A DNA stretch of 19,772 nt, taken from Roseiarcus sp963755075 (GTDB lineage: Bacteria; Pseudomonadota; Alphaproteobacteria; Rhizobiales; Beijerinckiaceae). A program made the translations under genes and the position numbers. Position 1 is the first letter of the stretch; each line of letters starts with the position of its first letter. Location: NCBI GenBank assembly GCA_963755075.1, contig CAVWKL010000288.1:1-19772 (forward strand). Reading direction: 5' to 3'. The notes under the pieces were generated by a model. It worked only from the letters and a program-made list of their open reading frames with translations, was not told the origin of the DNA and did no database searches. This document shows positions 1 through 6,203 of this stretch, in pieces.

Positions 1-503
1 TCATTGTAGTGCGGCATCCACTTTTCTGCGCCGTAATAAGTCAAGGTCAGCAGCGACCCGCCGTCCCTCATCAGTTTTTCCGCGCGTTGCGCGATTGCCG
101 TGAAAGAATAGCAGGAGATGGCGAGCGACCTCGTAAAATTGCCTTCGCTGGTGTCGATATAGCGGCCGGTCAATTCGTCCTTGTCGGCGAAGGCGATACA
201 ATGGACCACGAAGTCCAGCCCGCCCCACAAGCGCTCCGCCTCGGCGAACACGGCGTCGATGGTCGTTCCGTCGGTCACGTCGCAGTGGCCGAGAACATGT
301 GCGCCCAATTCCTGCGCCAGGGGTCGGACGCGCTTTTCCAGCGCCTCGCCTTGATAGGTCATCGCGATTTCCGCGCCGGCGGCGCGCGCGGCCTTGGCGA
401 TTCCCCAGGCGATCGAACGATTGTTGGCGACGCCGAAAACGACGCCGCGCAGCCCGCGCATCACGCCGCCTCCTCCAGATCCGCTCGAGCCTTCCTGCGC
501 CAT
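1..503 (-). CDS. fabI: Enoyl-[acyl-carrier-protein] reductase FabI (C-terminus cut by window edge)
   Basis: NAD(P)H-dependent enoyl-ACP reductase, which carries out the last reduction of each cycle of type II fatty acid synthesis in the cytosol. About 167 N-terminal residues are visible; the family is usually about 260-275. The divergent SDR nucleotide-binding start typical of FabI is present (GVANNRSIAWGIAKAARAAG), followed by CDVTDG and an HCIAFADKDEL segment. The last visible residues, LTYYGAEKWMPHYN, hold both conserved active-site tyrosines (E. coli Tyr146 and Tyr156); the lysine beyond them lies outside the window. I chose the ATG at 503 (MAQEGSS..., with GAGG 5 nt upstream) because related proteins often begin MAQ. 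An in-frame ATG at 461 (MRGLRG) has a stronger GGAGGAGG 7 nt upstream and is a real alternative. The stretch between the two starts is Gly/Ser-rich. It is transcribed divergently from the sigma-like gene across 504-683. Confidence 0.93.
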   Translation of the reverse strand, partial: MAQEGSSGSGGGGVMRGLRGVVFGVANNRSIAWGIAKAARAAGAEIAMTYQGEALEKRVRPLAQELGAHVLGHCDVTDGTTIDAVFAEAERLWGGLDFVVHCIAFADKDELTGRYIDTSEGNFTRSLAISCYSFTAIAQRAEKLMRDGGSLLTLTYYGAEKWMPHYN

Positions 504-641
504 CGAGACCTCGTTCGTCCGCCGCGCCCCCGTCGATCAGAGGCGATAAAGCGCCATCCCATAGCGTCGGCGGCGGCGCATGGGAAGGGTCCGCGTCGCT
601 TTGGCCTGTCACGAAATATGTGAAGGCGCTCACAAACCCCC

Positions 642-670
642 TTGGAACGGCCAAAGGTTCGGAATAGACT
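642..670 (+). promoter_or_regulatory. Candidate sigma70-type promoter for the sigma/anti-sigma pair
   Basis: TTGGAA at 642-647, a 17-nt spacer and TAGACT at 665-670 match the -35/-10 consensus at four of six positions each. They lie in the 180-bp gap between fabI and the sigma-like gene. The implied transcription start near 677 would leave almost no leader before the TTG at 684, which would favour the later GTG (708) or ATG (747) starts. Found by eye only; chance matches of this quality are common. Confidence 0.3.
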
Positions 671-683
671 TTGTTAAGGTTAA

Positions 684-1247
684 TTGGCGCTAACGGATCT
701 TGCCGTCGTGTCTTCGAGCCGGGAGTGGTGTGACGACGCGGGCGCGATGCGGCGCTTCGGGCTGGCGCTTGTCCGCGACGAACGGTTCGTTTGCGACGAT
801 GCTTCGGCCGCCTCGTTGGTCGACAAGCTGTTCCGCCAGGCCTCGCTGAGTTTGATCGCCGAACCCGTTGGCGACGCGCGCAGCGCGCGGGTGCGCGCCT
901 TCGCTCAGTTCATCCGACTCTATCGCCGTCACTTTCGTCGCTTGGCGGCCGACGAAGCCGACGGCGGCTGGGGCGAGGGACCGATGTCGGGCGGGCGCGG
1001 CGCCGCCTCGGTAAAAGTCGGCGTGCGCAATTTGCCGCTTGAATTGCGCGAGACGTTGCTGCTCGTCGTTCTCGCAGGGTTCACCCACAGCGAAGCGGCC
1101 GCGGCGCTCGACATTCCCTTGGCCGCCGTCGTTGATCGCCTCGGCCGAGCGCGCGCGCGCCTTCGCGCCCATGTCGACGCGGCGCACGACTCGGGGCCGA
1201 GCGGAACGGCTTGGTCGACCGCCGCGCATCTGCGGATCGTCAAGTGA
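684..1247 (+). CDS. ECF-like RNA polymerase sigma factor (divergent region 2)
   Basis: Probable alternative sigma factor. The C-terminal half is a clear sigma-70 region 4: LPLELRETLLLVVLAGFTHS, then EAAAALDIPLAAVVDRLGRARARLR, which is the helix-turn-helix that reads the -35 element. The N-terminal half looks like a degenerate region 2 (RRFGLALVRDERFVCDDASA through FAQFIRLYRRHFRR), without the usual acidic DAEDLVQ core. The start is uncertain. A TTG at 684 follows AAGG at 4 nt; a GTG at 708 and an ATG at 747 are in frame and would give 179 or 166 residues. The stop TGA overlaps the GTG start of the next gene (GTGA), which suggests translational coupling to its anti-sigma partner. It could instead be a sigma-like regulatory protein rather than a working sigma factor. 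Confidence 0.78.
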   Translation: MALTDLAVVSSSREWCDDAGAMRRFGLALVRDERFVCDDASAASLVDKLFRQASLSLIAEPVGDARSARVRAFAQFIRLYRRHFRRLAADEADGGWGEGPMSGGRGAASVKVGVRNLPLELRETLLLVVLAGFTHSEAAAALDIPLAAVVDRLGRARARLRAHVDAAHDSGPSGTAWSTAAHLRIVK

Positions 1248-2120
1248 CGGGACAGGTCGAAGCGGCGGAGGTTTTCGCCTATGTCGACAATTGCCTCGCG
1301 CCCGACGATCGGCAGGCTTTCGAGGCAAGGCTGCGCGAAGATCCCGATCTGAGGCGACGCGTCGCCCAGTGGGAAGCCCAAAACAGCGCGATCCGCGTCG
1401 CTTTCGGCGCCCCGGCCTCGGTTCGCTCGGCGCCCGACCTCGGGGGAACGGCGAACGAGAATTTGCCGGTTTGGATGGCGTCGGCGATCCAAGCGCGGCG
1501 AAGCGTCGCCCTAGCCCGCGCCGCCGGCGAAGCGCGCGCCGATCCGCTGCGCGCGGCGCCGACGAAAAGCTTGCGGATCCCGTCCGTCGTCCGGTCGGCG
1601 CCGCGGTCCGTCGGCCGACGCATGGCCGCGATCGCGGGGCTGGCGGCGGTCTTGCTCGTCGTCAGCGCGCCGAGCGGGCCGGCGCCGCCGCAGAGCCGAT
1701 TGATGGAGGCTGGGCTCGCCGCCTACCGCGCCTTCGCGGCGACCGCCGACGTGCCGGTTGAATTCGCCACCCGCGATCCGCAGGCGTTGGCCAAATGGCT
1801 CGCGCCGCAATTCGCCAGAGGAATCGACGTTCCGCGATTTTCGTCGACCGCGCTGACGCTGCTCGGCGGCCGCATCGCGCCGGGAACGACCGCAAGCGCC
1901 GCGTTTCTCGTCTACGCGGATCGTGCGAGGAAAGCGCGTCGGCCTGCTGATCGAACCCCTCGACGCCCCGGCGCCGTCGGGGTCGACCTGGCGGGAAACC
2001 GATGGCGTCAGCCTCGCCGCCTGGACCGACGCCGGCGCCGGGTACGCCGCCGTCGGCTCGGATTCCGAGCCGATGGCCGAGCTGATGCGTCGCATCGGCC
2101 AAACGCCCGCGCCGCGTTAG
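1244..2120 (+). pseudogene. Anti-sigma-factor-like membrane protein, broken by a +1 frameshift near 1924
   Basis: The frame starts at GTG 1244, overlapping the sigma stop. It encodes an N-terminal helical region (VFAYVDNCLAPDDRQAFEAR), an Ala/Arg-rich linker, one membrane segment (MAAIAGLAAVLLVVSA, about residues 127-142) and a C-terminal domain outside the membrane. This is the usual plan of alphaproteobacterial anti-sigma factors that hold an ECF factor at the membrane. The frame loses similarity after AAFLVYAD. The rest continues in the +1 frame as KRVGLLIEPLDAP, then WRETDGVSLAAWTDAG, to a stop at 2120. Removing the T at about 1924 joins them as YADRRGKRVGLL, giving about 291 residues. 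Either a sequencing error or a real disruption fits. N-terminal zinc-ligand cysteines and histidines are not obvious, so a zinc-free fold is likely. Confidence 0.72.
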
Positions 2121-2152
2121 CGCCCCTCCCGGGGGACAAACGAGGACTGGCT

Positions 2153-3536
2153 CTAGCGCCGGTAGCGCGCCTCCAACAGGGCGAACACGGCGCGCGCGCC
2201 CTGCACGTCGCCGCCTTGGGGGGCGTGCGCTCGCGGCTTGGGGTTCCACGCATAGATGTCGAAATGCGCCCAGGCTTTGGCGGCCGAAACGAAACGCGCA
2301 AGAAACAGCGCCGCCGTCACCGATCCGGCGAAGCCGCCGCTCGGCGCGTTGTCGAGGTCGGCGACCTTGCTCTCCAGCAGCGCGTCGTAGGGGCGCCACA
2401 GCGGCAGGCGCCACAAGGGATCGTGGACGCGCGCCGAGCTGTCGGCGATCTCGGCCGCGAGCCCCTCGTCGTCGGTATAGAAGGGCGGCAGGTCGGGGCC
2501 GAGCGCGACGCGCGCCGCGCCGGTTAGCGTGGCGAAATCGAACAGCAGTTCCGGCGCCTCTTCGTCGGCGAGCGCCAGCGCGTCGGCGAGAATGAGCCGC
2601 CCTTCGGCGTCGGTGTTGCCGATCTCCACCGTCAACCCCTTGCGGCTGCGCAGGACGTCGCCAGGCCGCATCGCATTGGCGGAAATCGCGTTCTCGACGA
2701 TCGGGATCAGCACGCGCAGCCGCACGGCGAGGCCCGATTCCATGATCAGGCGCGCCAGGCATAGCGCCGCCGCGGCGCCGCCCATGTCCTTCTTCATCAG
2801 CTGCATGCCGCTCGACGGCTTGATGTCGAGGCCGCCGGAGTCGAACACGACGCCCTTGCCGACCAGGGTCACCTTCGGCGCGTCGGCCCGCCCCCAGACG
2901 AAGTCGACCAGGCGCGGCGCCTCGGCGCTGGCGCGGCCGACCGCATGGATGAGCGGCAGGTTGCGTTTGATGAGCGACGTGGCCGCGGGTCACTTCGAGG
3001 CTCGCGCCGAATTCCTCCGCCAGGCGCGTGGCCTCATGCTCCAGCGCCGCCGGTCCGAGGTCGTTGGCGGGCGTGTTGACGAGATCGCGGCCGAAGGCGA
3101 CCGCCTCGGCGATGCGCTCGAGCCGTTCCGCGTCGACGCCCTCGGGCGCGACGAGGCGCGGCCGCGGCGCGGGATCGGAGCGGTAGCGCTCGAAGCGATA
3201 GAGCCCGAGCAGGAAAGCCAGCGCCGCGAGTTCCGGCTCATGGGGCGCGTTGGCGAAGCGGTAGGTCCCCGGGGGAAGCGCGCTCGCCAGCCCGCCCGGC
3301 GCCATCGGATCGCGTCCCTTCGCGCCGCGCTCGGCGAGGCCGTAGAGGACGCCGGCGAGGCCGCCCTCGGCGTCGGGCAGCCATTGCAGCCGCCCCGCCT
3401 TCGGCTCGAAGCCGCACGCCTCGGCGAAGCGCGCCGCGCCGGCGCCGATGGTTTCGCGCACCCCATCCCAATTGTCGGGGCTGACGAACCAGACGGGAAT
3501 GGCGGCGGCGGACGACGGGGCGAAGGAAGCGGGCAA
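2153..3536 (-). pseudogene. Leucyl aminopeptidase family protein (M17), broken by a +1 frameshift near 2977
   Basis: Cytosolic two-metal aminopeptidase of family M17, which removes N-terminal residues from peptides. The C-terminal catalytic domain is intact in one frame: KGVVFDSGGLDIKPSSGMQL, MKKDMGGAA, and the M17 signature NTDAEGRL (about residues 307-314 of the repaired protein). The N-terminal domain and RDLVNTPANDLGP lie in a different frame that runs to ...LEVTRG. On the plus strand, dropping the A near 2977 restores GHALIKRNLPLIHAVGRAS between the two halves and gives about 460 residues, the normal length. A TTG start at 3536 (MPASFAP) sits behind GGGAG. As it stands, neither half contains the full enzyme. 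A sequencing error is at least as likely as true inactivation, because all catalytic residues are preserved on both sides of the break. Confidence 0.85.
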
Positions 3537-3538
3537 GG

Positions 3539-3570
3539 TTCGAAGCTCCCATCCGTTGCGATTCGAAGCT
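3539..3570. repeat. 9-bp direct repeat TTCGAAGCT, period 23
   Basis: TTCGAAGCT occurs at 3539-3547 and again at 3562-3570, just upstream of the aminopeptidase start and in front of the TPR lipoprotein gene. Each copy contains the palindrome TTCGAA, and the second overlaps a GATTC (GANTC, the CcrM methylation motif). This is possibly a protein-binding site; no regulator is identified. Confidence 0.4.
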
Positions 3571-3616
3571 TAGATCATAACTGCCCGGCGCCCCGCCGCC
3601 GAGTCCCAAAATCGCC

Positions 3617-3643
3617 CGTTAACGATCCATTAGCGTTAACGAT
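3617..3643. promoter_or_regulatory. Repeated CGTTAACGAT with a CtrA-box-like match
   Basis: CGTTAACGAT is present at 3617-3626 and 3634-3643, a 17-bp period. The two copies also form the inverted pair TTAACG/CGTTAA. TTAA at 3619 followed by 7 nt and TTAG matches the CtrA recognition pattern TTAA-N7-TTAA at seven of eight bases. CtrA is the cell-cycle regulator of alphaproteobacteria and controls pilus genes in Caulobacter, which fits the TadD-like gene that starts 30 bp downstream. This is inference from motif and context only. Confidence 0.35.
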
Positions 3644-3672
3644 TTATTGCTTTCCGGGAGAAGCCAGCGCGA

Positions 3673-4551
3673 ATGGGCCCCGTCATGCCGCTCGTCCCCG
3701 ATTTCCGCCCCGCTCCGCGTTGGCTCGGCGCCCTCGCCGTGATCGCCCTCGCCGCCGCCGCGGCGCCGCTCGAGGGATGCCGCGACTTCGGCGACGTCAC
3801 CGGTTCGATCGCCGGCGCCCAGCAACCCTTGCCGACCGGCGATGCGGCGCTGCGCGCCTACGCCGACGAATGGGGCAAACGATACGACCAGAATCCCGGG
3901 GCGAAGGTCGCATCGATCAATTACGCCCGCGGGTTGCGCGCGCTGACGCGCTACAGCGAAGCGGCGGCGGTCATGCAGGCCGCGGCGGTCAAGGCGCCGA
4001 AGGATTTCGAGGTGCTCGGCGCCTACGGCAAGGCGCTCGCCGACGACGGCCAGCTCGAGCAGGCCAAGGACGTGCTGTCGCGCGCCTACACCCCCGAGCG
4101 GCCGGACTGGACGATCATGTCGGTGCAAGGCTCGGTCGCCGATCGGCTGGGCGATCATGCGGCCGCGCAAGCCTTCTATCACGGCGCGCTCAAGATCGCG
4201 CCGGGCGAGCCCTCGGTGCTCACCAATCTCGGCCTCTCCTACGCGCTGACCAAACAATTGCCGCTCGCCGAGGACGCCCTGCGCCAAGCGAACGCCAGCC
4301 CGGCGGCCGACGCGCGGATGCGCGACAATCTCGCGCTGATCCTCGCGCTCGAGGGCAAATTCGCCGAGGCCGAGGCGGTCAGCCGCAAGGACATGTCGGC
4401 CGAGGCGGCCCGCGCCAACGTGCAGGCGATCCGACAGATGATCGCCCAAAGCGACACCTGGCGCGATCTGCAGACCGGGGCGAAGGCAAAGCGCGCCAAG
4501 TCGCCGGCGCCCGACGCCGCGCCGCTTGCGGTCGATCGTCCCGCGGGCTAA
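3673..4551 (+). CDS. TPR-repeat lipoprotein, TadD-like
   Basis: 292-residue tetratricopeptide protein. The N-terminus has a hydrophobic signal (WLGALAVIALAAAAAPLEGC) ending in a lipobox-like LEGC, so Cys36 would be acylated and the protein anchored at a membrane; Glu at -2 is unusual. The DVTGS that follows is common in alphaproteobacterial TadD proteins. From about residue 60 on there are TPR-like helices, for example YSEAAAVMQAAAVKAPKDFE and LGDHAAAQAFYHGALKIAPG. TadD is a pilotin-like component of Tad/Flp pilus assembly, but no other tad gene is nearby, so the pilus role is inferred. GGGAGAAG lies upstream of ATG 3673; a second ATG at 3685 is possible. The next gene follows after a 158-bp repeat-bearing gap. 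Confidence 0.8.
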   Translation: MGPVMPLVPDFRPAPRWLGALAVIALAAAAAPLEGCRDFGDVTGSIAGAQQPLPTGDAALRAYADEWGKRYDQNPGAKVASINYARGLRALTRYSEAAAVMQAAAVKAPKDFEVLGAYGKALADDGQLEQAKDVLSRAYTPERPDWTIMSVQGSVADRLGDHAAAQAFYHGALKIAPGEPSVLTNLGLSYALTKQLPLAEDALRQANASPAADARMRDNLALILALEGKFAEAEAVSRKDMSAEAARANVQAIRQMIAQSDTWRDLQTGAKAKRAKSPAPDAAPLAVDRPAG

Positions 4552-4591
4552 CAGCCTTTCGCGCGGCGCGTGAAACGTTTCGTGTGAATTG

Positions 4592-4684
4592 CTCTCCCTC
4601 GCCCCAACCTCTCTCGCATTGGGCGCGCCGGTCGTCCGACGGACTACGCCGGCCAGGCCGGCGGGATGAGGGCCGGCGCGAACC
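4592..4684. repeat. Hairpin-rich intergenic repeat-like segment
   Basis: Non-coding segment that begins CTCTCCCTCGCCCC, carries the palindrome GCCGGCCAGGCCGGC (4648-4662) and ends GCGGGATGAGGGCC. A segment with the same plan (CCCTC-type start, GC hairpin, GCGGGATGAG end) precedes serA at 19434-19500. This suggests a dispersed REP-like intergenic family. It may also act as an mRNA end for the TPR gene. Confidence 0.4.
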
Positions 4685-4709
4685 TGCCAATGCTTCAAGC
4701 GGAATCGGT

Positions 4710-5510
4710 TTGACTCCATCCCTCCTTGCGCTGCTCGCGCTCGTCGGCTTCGCCGCCGGTTTCGTCGACGCGATCGCCGGCGGCGGCGGCCTCGTGACCG
4801 TGCCGGCGCTGGCGCTCGCCGGCCTCGATCCGGTCGCGGTGGTGGCGACCAACAAGCTCGCCAGCACTTTCGGCTCGGGCTCGGCGACGCTCGCCTTCGC
4901 GCGCGCGGGCAAGATCGATTTGGCGACGATGGCCGAGCCGGCGCTCGCCGCGCTGGTCGGCTCGGTCGCCGGCGCGCTGGCGCTGCCCTATGCGCCGCGA
5001 CAGGCGCTCAGCGCCGGGCTGCCCTTCGTGCTCGTCGCGGTGGCGGTCTACTTCGCCCTGGCGCCGCCGATGGGCGAGAGCCTCAGCAAGGCGCGCCTCA
5101 GCCCGCGCCTCTACGCCCTGACGCTCGCGCCGGCGATCGGCTTCTACGACGGCGTCTTCGGCCCCGGCGCCGGCTCGTTCTACATGATCGGCTTCCTCGC
5201 GCTCGCCGGCTTCGGCCTGATCGGCGCAATGGCCAGCGCCCGCATCGCCAATTTCGGCAGCAACGCCGGCTCGCTCGCCGTCTACGCGCTCGGCGGCCAT
5301 ATCGCGCTCGCGCCGGGACTGGCGATGGGGGCGGGCGCGCTCATCGGCGCGCGGCTCGGCGCACAGTCGGCGCTGAGAGCCGGCGCGCGCCTGATCCGGC
5401 CGCTGATCGTCCTCGTCAGCGGCGCGATGGCGCTGCGACTGGCGACCCTGCCCGGCGCGCCGCTGCGCGAATGGCTCTTGTCTCTATTCGGCAACGCGAT
5501 CGGCGGTTGA
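4710..5510 (+). CDS. TSUP-family permease (TauE/SafE)
   Basis: 266-residue integral membrane protein of the TauE/SafE (TSUP) family, which moves anions such as sulfite or organosulfonates across the inner membrane. The diagnostic first repeat is clear: GFVDAIAGGGGLVTVPALAL followed by ATNKLASTFGSGSATLAFAR. The second repeat begins GFYDGVFGPGAGSFYMIGFL and contains ARIANFGSNAGSLAVYALGG. About eight hydrophobic segments are expected from the family and are consistent with the sequence. The substrate cannot be read from the sequence. The start is TTG 4710 (MTPSLLALLALVGF), the only plausible start codon before the first membrane helix, with GGAA a few bases upstream. The stop codon overlaps the -35 hexamer of the rpsT promoter candidate. 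Confidence 0.88.
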   Translation: MTPSLLALLALVGFAAGFVDAIAGGGGLVTVPALALAGLDPVAVVATNKLASTFGSGSATLAFARAGKIDLATMAEPALAALVGSVAGALALPYAPRQALSAGLPFVLVAVAVYFALAPPMGESLSKARLSPRLYALTLAPAIGFYDGVFGPGAGSFYMIGFLALAGFGLIGAMASARIANFGSNAGSLAVYALGGHIALAPGLAMGAGALIGARLGAQSALRAGARLIRPLIVLVSGAMALRLATLPGAPLREWLLSLFGNAIGG

Positions 5511-5536
5511 CGGCGCGCGCCGCGAACGCTTATAAG
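5507..5536 (+). promoter_or_regulatory. Strong candidate promoter for rpsT
   Basis: TTGACG at 5507-5512 overlaps the TSUP stop codon. After 18 nt comes TATAAG at 5531-5536 (17 nt if TTATAA is taken). Both hexamers match the sigma70 consensus at five of six positions. This predicts a transcript starting near 5543 with a leader of about 88 nt before rpsT. It is the best promoter match I saw in the window. Confidence 0.6.
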
Positions 5537-5546
5537 CCCGACCCAA

Positions 5547-5570
5547 CAGGCTGGGCCGCGACCCGGCCTG
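5547..5570 (+). promoter_or_regulatory. Stem-loop in the rpsT leader
   Basis: CAGGCTGGG and CCCGGCCTG form a 9-bp stem (one G-U pair) around a 6-nt loop, followed after 6 nt by TTTT. It lies just after the predicted start of the rpsT transcript. It could be an attenuator, a binding site for autogenous control, or a stabilising 5' structure. A second short palindrome, CTTCGCAGCGAAG, ends at the ribosome-binding site (AAGGAAA) of rpsT and could partly hide it. Confidence 0.4.
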
Positions 5571-5630
5571 ATCGATTTTGAGCGAGCGAGCGCGGGATGC
5601 GCCGCGCTTCGCAGCGAAGGAAACGAGTTC

Positions 5631-5903
5631 ATGGCCAATACCAAGTCGGCGCAGAAGGCCGTCCGCAAGATCGCCCGCCGCACCGCGGTCAACAAATCGC
5701 GGCGCAGCCAGATGCGCACGTCGGTGCGCAAGGTCGAAGAGGCGATCGCGGCCAAGGACGTCGCCGCCGCCACTGAGGCGCTGCGCGGCGCCGAGCCGCT
5801 GGTGGCCCGCGCCGCCCAGAAGGGCATCCTGCACAAGAACACCGCGTCGCGGAAGATTTCGCGCCTCGCCAAGCGGGTCAAGGCGATCGCCGTCGCCGGC
5901 TGA
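5631..5903 (+). CDS. rpsT: 30S ribosomal protein S20
   Basis: 90-residue basic protein that binds 16S rRNA in the small subunit body and is needed early in assembly. The sequence is characteristic: MANTKSAQKAVRKIARRTAV, then NKSRRSQMRTSVRKVEEAI, and the C-terminal ILHKNTASRKISRLAKRVK. Length is normal for the family. AAGGAAA lies upstream of ATG 5631. It has its own promoter and a structured leader. In many Rhizobiales rpsT sits between mutM and dnaA; neither is next to it here, so this locus is rearranged relative to that arrangement. Confidence 0.98.
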   Translation: MANTKSAQKAVRKIARRTAVNKSRRSQMRTSVRKVEEAIAAKDVAAATEALRGAEPLVARAAQKGILHKNTASRKISRLAKRVKAIAVAG

Positions 5904-5918
5904 GTTCAGGCGCCGGCG
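5894..5918 (+). terminator. Inverted repeat over the rpsT stop codon
   Basis: CGCCGGC (5894-5900) and GCCGGCG (5912-5918) form a perfect 7-bp stem with an 11-nt loop that includes the rpsT stop. No T-run follows, so it is more likely an mRNA-stabilising or partial termination structure than a classical terminator. Confidence 0.25.
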
Positions 5919-5935
5919 CGCGAGATATCGCTCGA

Positions 5936-6184
5936 ATGACCGACCAGCCGCCCGACCGCCTCAGCGTCGATCCGAAAAGCCCCTTTTACGACGAGGCGGC
6001 GATGAGCCGCGGCGTCGGCGTCCGCTTCAAGGGCCGCGAGCGCGACGACGTCGAGGAATATTGCGTCAGCGAGAACTGGATCCGCGCTCCCGTCGGCAAA
6101 ACCCGCGATCGCAAGGGCAACCTCTTGACGATCAGGCTGACGGGCGCGGTCGAGCCGTATTATCTGACGCCGGCGAGCGAATAG
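5936..6184 (+). CDS. DUF3297 family protein
   Basis: 82-residue protein matching the DUF3297 family, whose function is unknown. The recognisable core is PPDRLSVDPKSPFYDE, then RGVGVRFKGRERDDVEEYCV, VGKTRDRKGN and a C-terminal GAVEPYY. It has no signal peptide or membrane segment, so it is probably cytosolic. It starts 32 bp after rpsT in the same direction, with only a weak ribosome-binding site before ATG 5936, and could be read from the rpsT promoter. It ends 19 bp before the convergent dehydratase gene. Confidence 0.9.
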   Translation: MTDQPPDRLSVDPKSPFYDEAAMSRGVGVRFKGRERDDVEEYCVSENWIRAPVGKTRDRKGNLLTIRLTGAVEPYYLTPASE

Positions 6185-6203
6185 AGGCTTAAGGCGCCCG
6201 GCC

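Noticed and set aside
1..654. A complete 217-codon minus-strand frame at the left edge
   Set aside because: FabI is in a different minus-strand frame with full family motifs; this one is an Arg-rich shadow.
640..670. EcfG-type (GGAAC-N17-CGTT) general stress promoter
   Set aside because: GGAAC is present, but the sequence 16-18 nt downstream is not CGTT or a close variant.
674..694. CtrA-like TTAA...TAAC upstream of the sigma gene
   Set aside because: TTAA at 680 is followed by 7 nt and TAAC, which matches the TTAA-N7-TTAA pattern poorly; the other TTAA gives an even poorer match.
1915..1935. Programmed +1 frameshift in the anti-sigma gene
   Set aside because: There is no slippery run, no shifty stop codon and no evident stimulatory structure at the junction. 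A base insertion or sequencing error explains it more simply.
2529..5510. A very long plus-strand open frame (993 codons)
   Set aside because: Only its end, from about 4710, is a real protein (TSUP). The rest is antisense to the aminopeptidase and out of frame with the TPR gene; such frames arise from strong GC bias.
6185..6203. GAGGC/GCCTC inverted repeat between DUF3297 and the dehydratase
   Set aside because: Five-base arms with a 12-nt loop are expected by chance in DNA of this composition.
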